Positions 46,286-56,375 are shown, counted from the first letter of the stretch. The stretch is DNA of 60,611 nucleotides from Cytobacillus gottheilii (GCF_900166665.1 NZ_LT800494.1:3245558-3306168); one strand, 5' to 3'. Notes: generated from the letters alone by a model not told the origin. Translations and numbers: made by a program.

Positions 46286-46525
46286 ATGAATTTTTATATT
46301 CAACAGTCCATACACATTAATATGATCAAAATTGGCGGAGTTTCAAACTCCTCTGTATTGCAGATTGGCAGTGCCGGGATTATTAAGCCAGCTTCCTACT
46401 TGTATAATACAGGCGGCTTTACAGAGCCTGCACCAGAAGTGATTGATGAGGAAGAAAATATGCCAATCACCGATTCTTTAATGAACTCGCCAGCTGTTCC
46501 TCTTGTCGCTCCTTCCAATGCATAA
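46286..46525 (+). CDS. gerPB: Spore germination protein GerPB
   Basis: A 79-residue protein with the GerPB opening MNFYIQQSIHINMIKIGGVS and SSVLQIGSAGIIKP, an acidic tail and a Pro/Ala end. Second gene of the gerP operon, 16 bp after gerPA, RBS AGGTGATGAG. Confidence 0.92.
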   Translation: MNFYIQQSIHINMIKIGGVSNSSVLQIGSAGIIKPASYLYNTGGFTEPAPEVIDEEENMPITDSLMNSPAVPLVAPSNA

Positions 46526-46582
46526 AGCCTCATCAAGTGCTTCTGTTTCCTTTTAAATCTTTTTAGAAAAGAGGTGGTGCCG

Positions 46583-47215
46583 TTGAGTCAAGATATTTAT
46601 TCTTACCTGCATGGTTTGCAGGGATATATTCAAACACTCGAGAAGCGGATCTCCAAGCTTGAAAAAAAGGTTTCGGAGCTTGAAGAGGAGACACAGCAGC
46701 TGCAAAACCGCCCACCCGTGCATATTGACACAATTGAATATAAATTTGATCAATTAAAGGTGGAAACATTGGAAGGAACGTTAAATATCGGATTAAACCC
46801 AACAGACCTTCAAGAACATATTGAAGAATTTTCAATCGATAATAAAGATCTTTATGCACCAAATATTAAAGACACATATGCCCCGCCTTCTCCAAAGGAT
46901 TTCATGCATCACAGCATGGGCGTGGAAAATGAGATGTACCGTTATTTAGAACAAGATCTTCCACAGGTAATTGAAGATGTTCAAGCAGAAACGAATATTT
47001 CATTAGATAAATCGTATGTAAGCTTCATTAAGGAGGATATTCTCAAACAGCTGCCGAAACGGATTGACTACTACTTAAAAAAAGAGCACACATCGATTCC
47101 TGAAGAAGAACTTCAAGATCACGTAACCCGCATGTTAAAAAAAGAGATTCAGAACGGCGTCTCCATTTTTGCCAATAACCTGCCTGAAAATATGAGAGGA
47201 GAGAAAAAAGAATGA
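46583..47215 (+). CDS. gerPC: Spore germination protein GerPC
   Basis: A 210-residue protein, the largest of the operon. Residues 8-45 form a coiled coil (LHGLQGYIQTLEKRISKLEK), followed by IDTIEYKFDQLKVETLEGTL and a C-terminal helical region. The start is TTG 46583 (MSQDIYSYLHGL) with AGAGGTGG spaced about 6 bases; upstream GTGs overlap that RBS. It overlaps gerPD as ATGA. Confidence 0.92.
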   Translation: MSQDIYSYLHGLQGYIQTLEKRISKLEKKVSELEEETQQLQNRPPVHIDTIEYKFDQLKVETLEGTLNIGLNPTDLQEHIEEFSIDNKDLYAPNIKDTYAPPSPKDFMHHSMGVENEMYRYLEQDLPQVIEDVQAETNISLDKSYVSFIKEDILKQLPKRIDYYLKKEHTSIPEEELQDHVTRMLKKEIQNGVSIFANNLPENMRGEKKE

Positions 47216-47388
47216 TCTTCCAAGTATATAATCGTGATATCAATGTTGGCAATATTAGAGTAATAGGTGTATCCAGCTCCTCCATTTTAATGGTTGGCGA
47301 TGCAGAAACCATTCAACTGGCATCAACATTCGATACTCCCGCTGAATCCTTAATCATCGGGCCATTTGTGCCTTTGACTCCGGAGTAA
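47212..47388 (+). CDS. gerPD: Spore germination protein GerPD
   Basis: A 58-residue product, MIFQVYNRDINVGNIRVIGV then SSSSILMVGDAETIQLAS, the length and sequence style of GerPD. Its ATG overlaps the gerPC stop by 4 bases (ATGA), and GAGAGGAG in the gerPC end is its RBS. Confidence 0.9.
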   Translation: MIFQVYNRDINVGNIRVIGVSSSSILMVGDAETIQLASTFDTPAESLIIGPFVPLTPE

Positions 47389-47392
47389 GCAT

Positions 47393-47791
47393 ATGATGCA
47401 AAGAACATCTATTGTCGATCATATTCGCATTAATACATTATCTTTTTCCTCCATTTTTGAAATTGGCGATGTCCCATATATTCAGGGATACTCGAGGGCA
47501 ATCGCCGACCAGCGTCAAAAACCGCTTTTTCGCAGTGATGAAGGCAGTTTTAGGAGATACCCCATTTTTAGAGAGCCCATTCCTCTGCCCCCTATTGATG
47601 AAGCGGTTGCGATGGAAATTACACAGGTCAACCCTGTCATTAAAGTGCATGATATTGATGTCCTCGGTGCATCTTCATCATCGATCGTTCAGCTCGGAAA
47701 CAGCAAAAATATTTTTATGGAATCGAGGATTAAGCATATACGTCATGTTACCTCAAACGATAATCCGCAGAATTCGGATGTAAGCAGTTGA
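47393..47791 (+). CDS. gerPE: Spore germination protein GerPE
   Basis: A 132-residue protein with two GerP-like beta segments: RTSIVDHIRINTLSFSSIFE at the start and HDIDVLGASSSSIVQLGN near 92-109. It follows gerPD by 4 bp with GGAG seven bases before ATG 47393; ATG 47396 is the alternative. Confidence 0.92.
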   Translation: MMQRTSIVDHIRINTLSFSSIFEIGDVPYIQGYSRAIADQRQKPLFRSDEGSFRRYPIFREPIPLPPIDEAVAMEITQVNPVIKVHDIDVLGASSSSIVQLGNSKNIFMESRIKHIRHVTSNDNPQNSDVSS

Positions 47792-47821
47792 TAAAATAAA
47801 TTTATGTCAGGAGGTTGCCTC

Positions 47822-48040
47822 ATGCCAGCCATCGTAGGTCCAGTGCAGGTTGTAAATAATTCAGATGGGATTGTGCAATTTGGAGACTCATTAATCATTT
47901 CTCCCAAAAGCACGGGTAAATCCAATTCAGGTTCAGGCGCAGCCAACACAGGTGCTTTTGTTGTAACAAATAATGGTTTAAGCGCAAGTAATGTACTTGA
48001 TACCAATCTGATTGACCAGCCAATGATTGGAAATAATTAG
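47822..48040 (+). CDS. gerPF: Spore germination protein GerPF
   Basis: A 72-residue GerPA/GerPF-type protein: MPAIVGPVQVVNNSDGIVQF then a SNSGSGAANTG Ser/Gly stretch. ATG 47822 with AGGAGG upstream gives the usual length. Last gene of the gerP operon. Confidence 0.93.
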   Translation: MPAIVGPVQVVNNSDGIVQFGDSLIISPKSTGKSNSGSGAANTGAFVVTNNGLSASNVLDTNLIDQPMIGNN

Positions 48041-48095
48041 TGGGTGATAAATATTTACTTTATATGCCTCAAAGGCTGCTATAGTAAGAGTACCC

Positions 48096-48151
48096 CCTGT
48101 GTACTCGCTTTCCGCGGGGCAGGAGTCTCGCACTACTCCGTTCCCTTCAGC
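48096..48151 (-). repeat. GC-rich palindrome repeat, copy 4, internally deleted
   Basis: GTACTCGCTTTCCGCGGGGC runs directly into AGGAGTCTCGCACTACTCC. The central ~75 bp present in copies 1-3 and 5 (GAGGCTCAGC and GGTGAGACC parts) are missing, leaving only the outer arms, which still pair as a hairpin. It lies between gerPF and addA. Confidence 0.8.
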
Positions 48152-48204
48152 AAGCATATTCTTAAAGAGGTATTTTAAAAACAATCTTTTAAAAATCCTA
48201 AGAC

Positions 48205-48243
48205 AAAAGCCGGCAATCGAAATGTTTTTCGAGCCGGCTTTTT
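48205..48243. terminator. Bidirectional terminator between gerPF and addA
   Basis: AAAAGCCGGC (48205-48214) pairs with GCCGGCTTTT (48233-48242), extended by inner TCGAAA/TTTCGA. T-runs on both sides let it end the converging gerP and addBA transcripts. Confidence 0.88.
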
Positions 48244-48252
48244 GACTAGTGA

Positions 48253-51200
48253 TTAAAGTTTTATCGTAAATTTGCCATCAAATAAATATAAATATCTTTC
48301 ATTGACCGTACGATTCCATATTTTTTCAATGGCAGTTGTATACAGGTTAAGCTGCGTTTCGTACCGTTTTTTTAGCTCTGTGACTGCTTGTTCCTGTCCG
48401 CCCGGGAACCGGCCCTCTACGGCGTCTGATTTATAGTCTACTAAAACAAGTCCTTCTTCGTCTTCAAATAGACAATCGACAATTCCCTGTACAATGACAT
48501 TTTCATTTTCGCCATTCCAGTTCGGATAAATTTCACTTGCAGGAAGGGCAAGACTGAACGGTACCTCTCTATAAATGCTTTTAGCCTGCTGCAGCCTTAT
48601 CGCAATATCACTTTCAAAAAAAGGCAGAATCTGCTCAGGATCAATTCCTGCTCTTTGCTCGGCCGTCAAAAGTTCTCTTTGCACGAGGTCTTCTATAAGA
48701 ACCTCAACATCTTGAATAGTCGGTTTTGTCTTCAAATCAATATGCTGCATTAACATATGCATGGCCGTGCCGCGTTCAGCAGGTGAGAGCTTTTTCTCCT
48801 GCATAAATTTCGGGCGATTAAATAATGGTTTACTAAGCTTCTGGACAAGCTCCATTCCGCTTTCCTCAGCTGCGAATATTTCCTTTTGCCGTTTAATTTC
48901 CGAAACAGATTGCTTGGACCTGTGCTGTGCCGCCTCTTTGTGGTCATATGTCCAACCCAGCTGCTCCTGTAGCTGCTGGTTAAAAGGCGATTGGACTGGA
49001 ACCCGACGTTTCGCATAAACATAGTCGAGGAGAGAATCTCCCTGATCAGTTTCGTACCCTCCAAGAATCGCCACCTCAGCATGATTCAGCACATCTACCT
49101 TCCAGTTTGAAGGATGGTTCAGCAGCGCTTCTGGAGCACCTTCATCATCTTTGAGCGGACCGCCACTCCGGTGCCTGACAAGTGCTGGTGCGATCCAATC
49201 CATATAACCGGATGCCGCCGCCCGGTCATACTCACTTAACAGCCAATCCCCATTTGAAGCAGCCTGCTGCCAGACTTTGATTTTTTTCTCAGCATTCTTA
49301 ACAGAGCCAATCAGATAAAGCTTTTCTTTTGCTCGTGTTAAGGCAACATATAACACTCGCATTTCTTCAGACAGCATCTCCATCTTCTTTTTCCTTTTTA
49401 GCGCAAGCTGCGGAAGAGAAGGATAGGTAATACGTTTCTCCGCATGAACATACTTGGCTGCAAAGCCATAATCCTTATCAAATAAATACGATTTCTTTAA
49501 ATCCATCGTATTAAAATTACGCGCAAGCCCTGCGATAAATACAAAAGGAAACTCTAGACCTTTACTGCTGTGAATGGTCATAATGCGGACAACGTCTTCT
49601 TGTTCCCCTAACGCTCTGGCAGCGCCTAAATCATCGCCTCTTTCTCGCATTCTATCAATAAATCTCAAGAAGCGGAAAAGACCTCTAAAGGATGTTGCTT
49701 CGTATTGACGGGCACGATCATAGAGAGCCCGAAGGTTTGCTTGGCGCTGCTTCCCGCCCGGCATTCCTCCGACAAAGTCATAAAACCTCGTTTCACGATA
49801 CAAATGCCAGATGAGATCGGACAATGATCCTTGCCGGGCCATCGTTCTCCATACTGATAATTTTTCTAGAAAAGGCGCACACTTTTCATACAATTCTTCC
49901 ATCTCACCCGCAGGTTTTTGAAGACAGATTGCAGTTAATGCTTCATAAAAAGAGCCTTTTTTATGATGTATCCTTATTTTCGCCAGCTCTTCCTCTGTTA
50001 ATCGGACGATTGGAGAACGCAGCAGTGCAGCAAGCGGAATGTCCTGGTATGGGTTATCAATAACTTTTAAAAGAGACATCATAATTGATACTTCAGTCGC
50101 TTCAAAATACCCAGATGATAGATTTGCATAAACAGGAATTCCCTGCTGCTTGAACTCTTCCATGATTTGAGGAGCCCATGTCATCGAACGCAGTAAAATA
50201 ACCATGTCACGGTACATTGCCGGACGATTTGCTTTCAGCTTCGGATTGTACACTTCTTTGCGATTTTCAATGATGTCTTTAATTTTTGCGGCCATATATC
50301 TGGCTTCTACTTGTGATTGTGCCAGCTCAGCCTGATCAAATCCATCTTCTTCCGTTTCAGTCGGCTCATCCACTCCAGATTCCATATTAATAAGAGCGAC
50401 TTCAATTGGGTGTTCCTCATCTGTTGGATAAGGAGCTCCATTCACAAGCTCTGCATCCTCATCGTATTCAATCTCGCCTACTTTTTCACCCATAATCTGC
50501 TTGAAGATATAGTTGGTTCCATCCAGCACTTCTTTTCTGCTTCTAAAATTCCGCGCTAAGTCAATCCGTAAGCCACTTCCTTCTCCTGTAGACAAAAACC
50601 GATTATATTTTGTTAGAAACAGGTTAGGTTCTGCCAGCCTAAAACGATAGATTGATTGCTTTACATCTCCGACCATAAACAGGTTGCCTTCTTGCTCAGA
50701 ATCCTTTGTGACAAGCTGAAGGATTGCCTCCTGAACCATGTTTGTGTCCTGATATTCATCGACTAATACTTCTTTAAATTGCTTTCGATATGCTAGAGCG
50801 GCACTAGAAGGCTCCAGTCCTCCATCTTCATCCTTCACAGCTAGTATTCGAAGGCAGTAATGTTCAAGATCAGCAAAATCAACGATTCCCTTTTCTGCTT
50901 TTACTTGAGTAAAGCGCTCTTCAAACTGTTTGACGAGATACGTCAGAAGCTCCATATGATTCTTCATTTCGCGAATATCCTTTAAGAAACTTTCAGGTTT
51001 TCTAGAAAATAGCTCGCTCTGAAGATCCTGCAGAATTTTCTTGGTTTTATCTCTTAGTTTTTTCGCTTGATCTACTAATACTGCGTCATACTCATCGCCT
51101 TTAACCGTTTTGGCACGGCCAAATTTCCAGGAGTTCATAGCCTCATAAAGGGTTGCCCAAGAATCATTTTTTGCGGCAATGAGAATATCAACCACTTGAA

Positions 51201-51993
51201 TATCATCAATAAAATTCTCCGCCAGTGGTGCTGGTCCGCCCGGCTCCTTGGTTAATTTCAACGCCTGTTCCAGCATCTTTTTCGCACCATTCAGCTGCAG
51301 TTCAATGTCCTGCAGCAGAAAGTGCGTGAAAGGCAAATCTTCTATGACTGCATTTTCTTTCATGCTATACATGTCGACTATCGTATTTAGAAAGAATTCC
51401 GGTGACGGGTTCGCCATCGCAAAATCGTATAAATGACGAATGATATCCTGCAGTCCTGTATCACTCCGGTCGTTGGAGTAAATATCAACAAGCTCAAAAA
51501 ACTTCTCGTTTCCTTCCTTGCCATATTCATCTTCGAACAGTTCTTCCAGTACTTCATCTCTTAACAGCTGTGCTTCCGTTTCATCAGCAATTCGAAAGCC
51601 AGGGTCAATATCAATCTCATAATAGTTTTTGCGGATCGTATCCAAACAAAAGGAATGCAGAGTAGAAATGGATGCTTTATTTAGTGTGCTGATCTGCTTT
51701 CTTAAGTGAAGAGAAGCAGGATCAGCTGTAATTGCCTTCTCAAGTGCTTCTCCAATTCGATGTCTCATTTCTGCTGCTGACGCATTTGTAAACGTAACAA
51801 CCAGAAGTTCATCCACATTTAGCGGATCATTCTCATCAAGGATTTTATTGATAATTCTTTCTACCAGAACAGCTGTTTTTCCTGAACCGGCAGCCGCTGC
51901 TACAAGAATATCCTGGCCCTTTGCCATAATGGCCTTCCATTGATCATCCGTCCAGGTCGCTTCAGCAGGCTTAGGCGGTATCATTGTTTTCAT
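48253..51993 (-). CDS. addA: AddA helicase-nuclease subunit
   Basis: UvrD-like 3'-5' helicase with C-terminal RecB-type nuclease, the motor of double-strand break end processing in Firmicutes. The 1246-residue protein has Walker A AAAGSGKTA near 35-43, DEYQDTN (motif II) near 415, the DVKQSIYRFRLAEP motif III region near 450, ALTRAKEKLYL near 895, and nuclease motif LVLVDYKSDAVEGRF near 1180. ATG 51993 follows AGGAGGTGGAGG and overlaps addB by 23 bp. Confidence 0.96.
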   Translation of the reverse strand: MKTMIPPKPAEATWTDDQWKAIMAKGQDILVAAAAGSGKTAVLVERIINKILDENDPLNVDELLVVTFTNASAAEMRHRIGEALEKAITADPASLHLRKQISTLNKASISTLHSFCLDTIRKNYYEIDIDPGFRIADETEAQLLRDEVLEELFEDEYGKEGNEKFFELVDIYSNDRSDTGLQDIIRHLYDFAMANPSPEFFLNTIVDMYSMKENAVIEDLPFTHFLLQDIELQLNGAKKMLEQALKLTKEPGGPAPLAENFIDDIQVVDILIAAKNDSWATLYEAMNSWKFGRAKTVKGDEYDAVLVDQAKKLRDKTKKILQDLQSELFSRKPESFLKDIREMKNHMELLTYLVKQFEERFTQVKAEKGIVDFADLEHYCLRILAVKDEDGGLEPSSAALAYRKQFKEVLVDEYQDTNMVQEAILQLVTKDSEQEGNLFMVGDVKQSIYRFRLAEPNLFLTKYNRFLSTGEGSGLRIDLARNFRSRKEVLDGTNYIFKQIMGEKVGEIEYDEDAELVNGAPYPTDEEHPIEVALINMESGVDEPTETEEDGFDQAELAQSQVEARYMAAKIKDIIENRKEVYNPKLKANRPAMYRDMVILLRSMTWAPQIMEEFKQQGIPVYANLSSGYFEATEVSIMMSLLKVIDNPYQDIPLAALLRSPIVRLTEEELAKIRIHHKKGSFYEALTAICLQKPAGEMEELYEKCAPFLEKLSVWRTMARQGSLSDLIWHLYRETRFYDFVGGMPGGKQRQANLRALYDRARQYEATSFRGLFRFLRFIDRMRERGDDLGAARALGEQEDVVRIMTIHSSKGLEFPFVFIAGLARNFNTMDLKKSYLFDKDYGFAAKYVHAEKRITYPSLPQLALKRKKKMEMLSEEMRVLYVALTRAKEKLYLIGSVKNAEKKIKVWQQAASNGDWLLSEYDRAAASGYMDWIAPALVRHRSGGPLKDDEGAPEALLNHPSNWKVDVLNHAEVAILGGYETDQGDSLLDYVYAKRRVPVQSPFNQQLQEQLGWTYDHKEAAQHRSKQSVSEIKRQKEIFAAEESGMELVQKLSKPLFNRPKFMQEKKLSPAERGTAMHMLMQHIDLKTKPTIQDVEVLIEDLVQRELLTAEQRAGIDPEQILPFFESDIAIRLQQAKSIYREVPFSLALPASEIYPNWNGENENVIVQGIVDCLFEDEEGLVLVDYKSDAVEGRFPGGQEQAVTELKKRYETQLNLYTTAIEKIWNRTVNERYLYLFDGKFTIKL

Positions 51994-54900
51994 GCTCCTC
52001 CACCTCCTTTTTAATACGGTCAAGCACCTCATCTTTTGACTGTGTGTTTAAGAGCCGGAAGCTATTGCTTTCCATTGAGTCGTCAAATTGGCACACGGAC
52101 TTATACTCACAAAAGGTGCACGGTGTTTGTTCTTTTAATTTATATGGAGAAATATGGACATTCCCGCTCATAATTTCATTGCCTGAGTGAATATACTTCC
52201 GCCGCACAAAGCTTCTTAAAGAGTCAAACTCCTGCTTGCTGGCAATTTTGGACCTTTTAGAAATAGAACCATCTTTTTTAAAGCCGGCAGATACGATGGC
52301 AGAATCACTTTTATCAATTGATTGGTCCATCAGACGGATCACATTTTCTTGACCGAGCATAAGACCTTGCATTTTAAACTTCTTCATAAATTCCTGTTCC
52401 AGATCTTCTTCTTTGAGCATTTTGCTGACCGCCAGCATTGGGTTATGCACATGGAAATACAAGACCCCTGCAGGTAATGCCTTATTTCCAACTAGTGTTT
52501 CAGAATGAGCAATGATGATGTCTAAATAAGTGAGCATTTGCATGGCAAGCCCATAATACACTTCATTGACATTTAAATCCTTACTGCTTGATTTATAGTC
52601 TATGACTCTTAAAAAGAGGCCATTATCATCCTCTGCTTTATCAACACGGTCAATTCGGCCGACAAGCTCCATTTTCACTCCGTTTTTAAGCGGGAAGGTC
52701 ATGGATGGCAGTTCAGCCTTTGGACCAAATCCTAATTCCAGTCCAACTGGCGCAAAGCCGCTTACCTTCGCATGTTCTCCTAAAATAAAGGAAGCTCTCG
52801 TAATAATCTGCTCTAGCTTTCTCTTAATGTAGTAATGGCGATTAGAGCTTAAGAGAATTTCATTCTGCAGTTTTGGAGCCAGGAGCTCGACCGCTTCCTT
52901 GGCCAAAATCTCGAACTGATCCCGAGTCAGCTTGTCCCATGCCATCTTTTTCACACTAATGGTCTCAGCAATATATTTAAGTGCAGCATGAAAGAGTTCA
53001 CCAATATCCGGAGCATCCAGTCGGAAGATCTGACGTTCTCTCAGCTTTAAGCCATGCTGCGCAAAATGAGAGAATGGACAGCTATGATACAGCTCCATTC
53101 GTGAAACACTTGCGAGAATATGATCTCCATAAAGCTCTTTCGTGATATCTTCACTTAGATTTTCTGTCCTATTTTCATAGGTTAAACTCTCTAAAACATG
53201 TCCTGCCGTTTCTCTCCATTGGTCATTTTCAATATAGAGATTATAGACATCCCACCATAAATCATAGATCTGGTAGCTTCTTTTCTTCAGCTGAAGCTGT
53301 GAAGTTAAGAAGGTTAATGCAGTTTGATAGCCTGCCGCATATTCAGCCTGCTTTTCCTCAGGTAATTCAAACGGATCGGACATATAAAAATCTTCCTGCA
53401 TATCTGGAAATGTATCCGTGAATTTCTTAATATAGGGAGAAGGCAGCAGCGCTTTTCCTTCTTCTGTTGCTAGAGGATAGCTGACATAGAGCTCTTCTGA
53501 AGAAGATACAAATGCTTTATACGCTATAAATTCCTCATCAAGCAGCTTCGTTCTTGTACTTGGCGCTATTTTCATGCCGGCTGCAAGCAGTGCTTCACGA
53601 TCCTGATCAGCTAACACACCATCTTCAGGAAATTTGGCAGGAAGAACTCCTTCGTTTAGACCAATGACAAAAGAAGTTTTTATATTCGATAGACGCGAAC
53701 GTTCCATATCGGCGACTATTACTTGGTCAATAGCAGGCGGAACGAGTGAAAAGTGGAGCGATTCCATTCCCGCTTCTAAAATAGATGCAAATTTCCGGAG
53801 CGGCACCTCCTCATCACCAAGCATTTCAACAAATTGATCCAGCAGTTCAACGACAGCACTCCACGCCTGATTATGCTCTCTTGCTTTAATTAAATTCCCT
53901 CTTTCTTCTTCAATGGCTGCCCATTTTTCCAGTTTTTCTGGAACAGCTAATTCTTCAAGAAATAAGTAGATTGCCTCACAGTAACCGCGGCCATCTGCTG
54001 CCTTTTTCATTCTCTTGCCCATTCTTGCTATAGGTTGAGCTATATAGTCCCGAAGCTCATTCAATTCCCTTTCAATTTGCTTTTCAGCGTCTGTCTGGGC
54101 AATATTTTCAAGCTCTAGTCCGCGAAATCTTCGATAAGTCCATTCTGTTTTACTCGTCCATTTGGTACCTTGAATGCCGTAAGCCAGAACATAATTTTCG
54201 AGCCTGTCCATTTGCTCACGCAGCACTTGCTGATTCAATTTTGCCGGAAACAGCAGCTCCGTTTTAACAGCTCTAAAAACGGGTTCATACCGCCAGTTTC
54301 CATATAACACCTCTAAGCTTGAGCGGATCAGCTCAATAAGCGGATGATTTAACATCGTTCTTTTTTGATCGATAAAAAAAGGAATTTCATAATCAGTAAA
54401 AACAGTTTCCATTATGTCATGGTACTCATTGCCGTTTCGCACGAGAACCGCCATGTCTTTGTAACGCTGGCCCTTTCTTGCTAATTGCTGCATGCGTCGG
54501 GCAATGCCTTCTATTTCAGCTCGCCTATTGACAGCTTGAGCAAGATGCACATCACCTGATGCGGAAAAGGGCATGTTTGGCCTTGTTTCAAATTGTGCTT
54601 CTACATGCTGCAGTGCTGGTGTTTTCCATCGTTTTTGCTGTGAAAGCACCACTTCCTCAGCATCGATTCCTAACCGTTTCGTCATATCTGCAATGGTGTC
54701 ATACGTATCATTGCTCATTTGAAATAAACTTAGTTCCGATCTGAAACGAGCTTGCTGCTGGTCCATGGTCATCGTAATCGTTACCTTTTTGCTGTGCTTC
54801 ATCAGCTGTTCAAGAACTAAATACTCCTGAGGTGTAAAACGATAAAAACCATCAACATATATTTCACTATTTTTTATATAGTCTGATTGTGCTGCCTTCT

Positions 54901-55471
54901 CCGACAGTAAAGAAAAATAGTCTTCTGAATCCACATATTTTCCACTCAGTGATTCTTCAAAGCTTTTATAAATTAATTCCAGATCGTGAAGTTTATCATT
55001 TAAAGCCTTGTTAATTTCGTCATGCTCCTGCAGATGCTGTCGTCTAGATGCCAGCTCTTCTGCATTGATGCAGTAGCGTTTAAATTCTGTCATCATCGTT
55101 TCCATTTGTTTAATAAACCCATTTTTATCCGCAGCTTTTTGGAAAATATGAAGCTCATCTTTGTGATCTTCAATCAGCTTTCGAATGAGCATGCTTATGC
55201 CTGTGCTGTTTAAATGCTGGCGGCTGATTCCGCCTGTTTCCTGCAGAATTCTCCAGGCAAGCCGTGTAAATGAATACACTTGCGTTCGGATCATGCCGTT
55301 AATGTTTGGGTCTGCTAATATATTATATTCAGATTGAAATGTCATTTGTTCCGGCACTAAATAAATGATCGGATTTCCTTCTGGATTACTTTCTAATTTT
55401 TGACGGATCTCACTCAGACATAATTCTGTTTTTCCACTGCCTGAACGTCCCATTAATATGCGTACGGACAT
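51971..55471 (-). CDS. addB: AddB nuclease subunit
   Basis: The 1166-residue partner of AddA. It keeps a Walker A GRSGSGKTEL at residues 8-17, a degenerate helicase body, and a C-terminal Fe-S nuclease. The cluster Cys are in YHSCPFSHF near 803 and in TPCTFCEYKSVCQFD near 1124-1133; the nuclease Asp/Lys is in RVIDYKSSSKDLN near 965. AddAB cuts DNA ends and pauses at Chi. It is encoded before addA with overlapping stop and start. Confidence 0.96.
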   Translation of the reverse strand: MSVRILMGRSGSGKTELCLSEIRQKLESNPEGNPIIYLVPEQMTFQSEYNILADPNINGMIRTQVYSFTRLAWRILQETGGISRQHLNSTGISMLIRKLIEDHKDELHIFQKAADKNGFIKQMETMMTEFKRYCINAEELASRRQHLQEHDEINKALNDKLHDLELIYKSFEESLSGKYVDSEDYFSLLSEKAAQSDYIKNSEIYVDGFYRFTPQEYLVLEQLMKHSKKVTITMTMDQQQARFRSELSLFQMSNDTYDTIADMTKRLGIDAEEVVLSQQKRWKTPALQHVEAQFETRPNMPFSASGDVHLAQAVNRRAEIEGIARRMQQLARKGQRYKDMAVLVRNGNEYHDIMETVFTDYEIPFFIDQKRTMLNHPLIELIRSSLEVLYGNWRYEPVFRAVKTELLFPAKLNQQVLREQMDRLENYVLAYGIQGTKWTSKTEWTYRRFRGLELENIAQTDAEKQIERELNELRDYIAQPIARMGKRMKKAADGRGYCEAIYLFLEELAVPEKLEKWAAIEEERGNLIKAREHNQAWSAVVELLDQFVEMLGDEEVPLRKFASILEAGMESLHFSLVPPAIDQVIVADMERSRLSNIKTSFVIGLNEGVLPAKFPEDGVLADQDREALLAAGMKIAPSTRTKLLDEEFIAYKAFVSSSEELYVSYPLATEEGKALLPSPYIKKFTDTFPDMQEDFYMSDPFELPEEKQAEYAAGYQTALTFLTSQLQLKKRSYQIYDLWWDVYNLYIENDQWRETAGHVLESLTYENRTENLSEDITKELYGDHILASVSRMELYHSCPFSHFAQHGLKLRERQIFRLDAPDIGELFHAALKYIAETISVKKMAWDKLTRDQFEILAKEAVELLAPKLQNEILLSSNRHYYIKRKLEQIITRASFILGEHAKVSGFAPVGLELGFGPKAELPSMTFPLKNGVKMELVGRIDRVDKAEDDNGLFLRVIDYKSSSKDLNVNEVYYGLAMQMLTYLDIIIAHSETLVGNKALPAGVLYFHVHNPMLAVSKMLKEEDLEQEFMKKFKMQGLMLGQENVIRLMDQSIDKSDSAIVSAGFKKDGSISKRSKIASKQEFDSLRSFVRRKYIHSGNEIMSGNVHISPYKLKEQTPCTFCEYKSVCQFDDSMESNSFRLLNTQSKDEVLDRIKKEVEEHENNDTA

Positions 55472-55665
55472 TTAGTCTACCGCCTTTCATTCGAAACTAG
55501 CATATCTTATTATTTTATCATAGAAATCCTTGCTCATCGCCGTGGAGAATTTGTAAATTTTTTGAAGATAATAATATGATCATTCTTTTCATTCTCTATT
55601 GATCGGTAGGATAGGATGCTTCAGCAGGTGACAAATATGCATGTCATATATAAGCGGTCCTCAGC

Positions 55666-55702
55666 AAAAAAAAAGCACACCGCCAAGCTTCGGCAGTATG
55701 CT
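55666..55702 (-). terminator. Terminator of the signal peptidase gene
   Basis: On the minus strand AGCATACTGCC pairs with GGCGGTGTGCT (two G-T wobbles), followed by nine T residues, just after the sipV-like stop. Confidence 0.85.
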
Positions 55703-55714
55703 TTATCTTTCACC

Positions 55715-56269
55715 TTATAGCGATGCATCCAATTCATTCAATGGCCAATATTTCACATCTACCTTGCCGACCACCTGTTCAATTGATATAAAGCCAAAAT
55801 GCCTGCCATCCCAGCTGCCGCCCCGGTTGTCTCCCATTACAAACAATTTACCTTCAGGCACCACTTCAGATCCTGTTATCTCTTCTAATGTAAAATCACC
55901 AGTTAAATGTCCAAAAGGATTAGCCTCTTTATAGCTTTCCAGAAAGGGCTCCTCTATTCTTTCGTCATTGACATATAAAAACTCATGATGATATTCAACC
56001 TTATCACCTGGAAGACCAATCACTCGTTTAACAAAATCCTCTTTGTCATTATGATGAAAAACAATAACATCAAATCGATCAAAATCACTAATCTGATAGC
56101 CGATTTTATTTACGATTAATTTATTGCCGTCTTCGAGGGTTGGCATCATGGATTCTCCCTCAACCACATAATTGGATAAAAAGAATGTCCGGATGAATGC
56201 AAAAATAATAACCCCGATTGCAAGTGCTTTAAGCCACTCTGCACTTTCTTTCCTTAGCTCCTCTTTCAA
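55715..56269 (-). CDS. sipV: Type I signal peptidase
   Basis: Membrane-bound leader peptidase that removes Sec signal peptides outside the membrane. 184 residues, one N-terminal transmembrane helix (ALAIGVIIFAFIRTFF), catalytic Ser in VEGESMMPTL near residue 40, catalytic Lys in KRVIGLPGDKVEY near 81-90, and MGDNRGGSWDGRHFG near 145-160. The start is TTG 56269 because GGAGGGG lies just before it; an ATG 51 bases upstream has no RBS. In B. subtilis sipV also lies close to yhjE and addB. Confidence 0.94.
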   Translation of the reverse strand: MKEELRKESAEWLKALAIGVIIFAFIRTFFLSNYVVEGESMMPTLEDGNKLIVNKIGYQISDFDRFDVIVFHHNDKEDFVKRVIGLPGDKVEYHHEFLYVNDERIEEPFLESYKEANPFGHLTGDFTLEEITGSEVVPEGKLFVMGDNRGGSWDGRHFGFISIEQVVGKVDVKYWPLNELDASL

Positions 56270-56375
56270 GACGGTCCCCTCCAAAGGCTGAAATATAATA
56301 GGCAGCTGTGGTTTCCACAATGTTTTAACAAAATTGCAATATAATATAGTTTTGAAACCGCAGTCGCAGCAGTCA

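Noticed and set aside
46563..46862. A 99-residue minus-strand ORF opposite gerPC
   Set aside because: GerPC on the plus strand has family motifs, a ribosome site and operon context; the opposite frame is a shadow.
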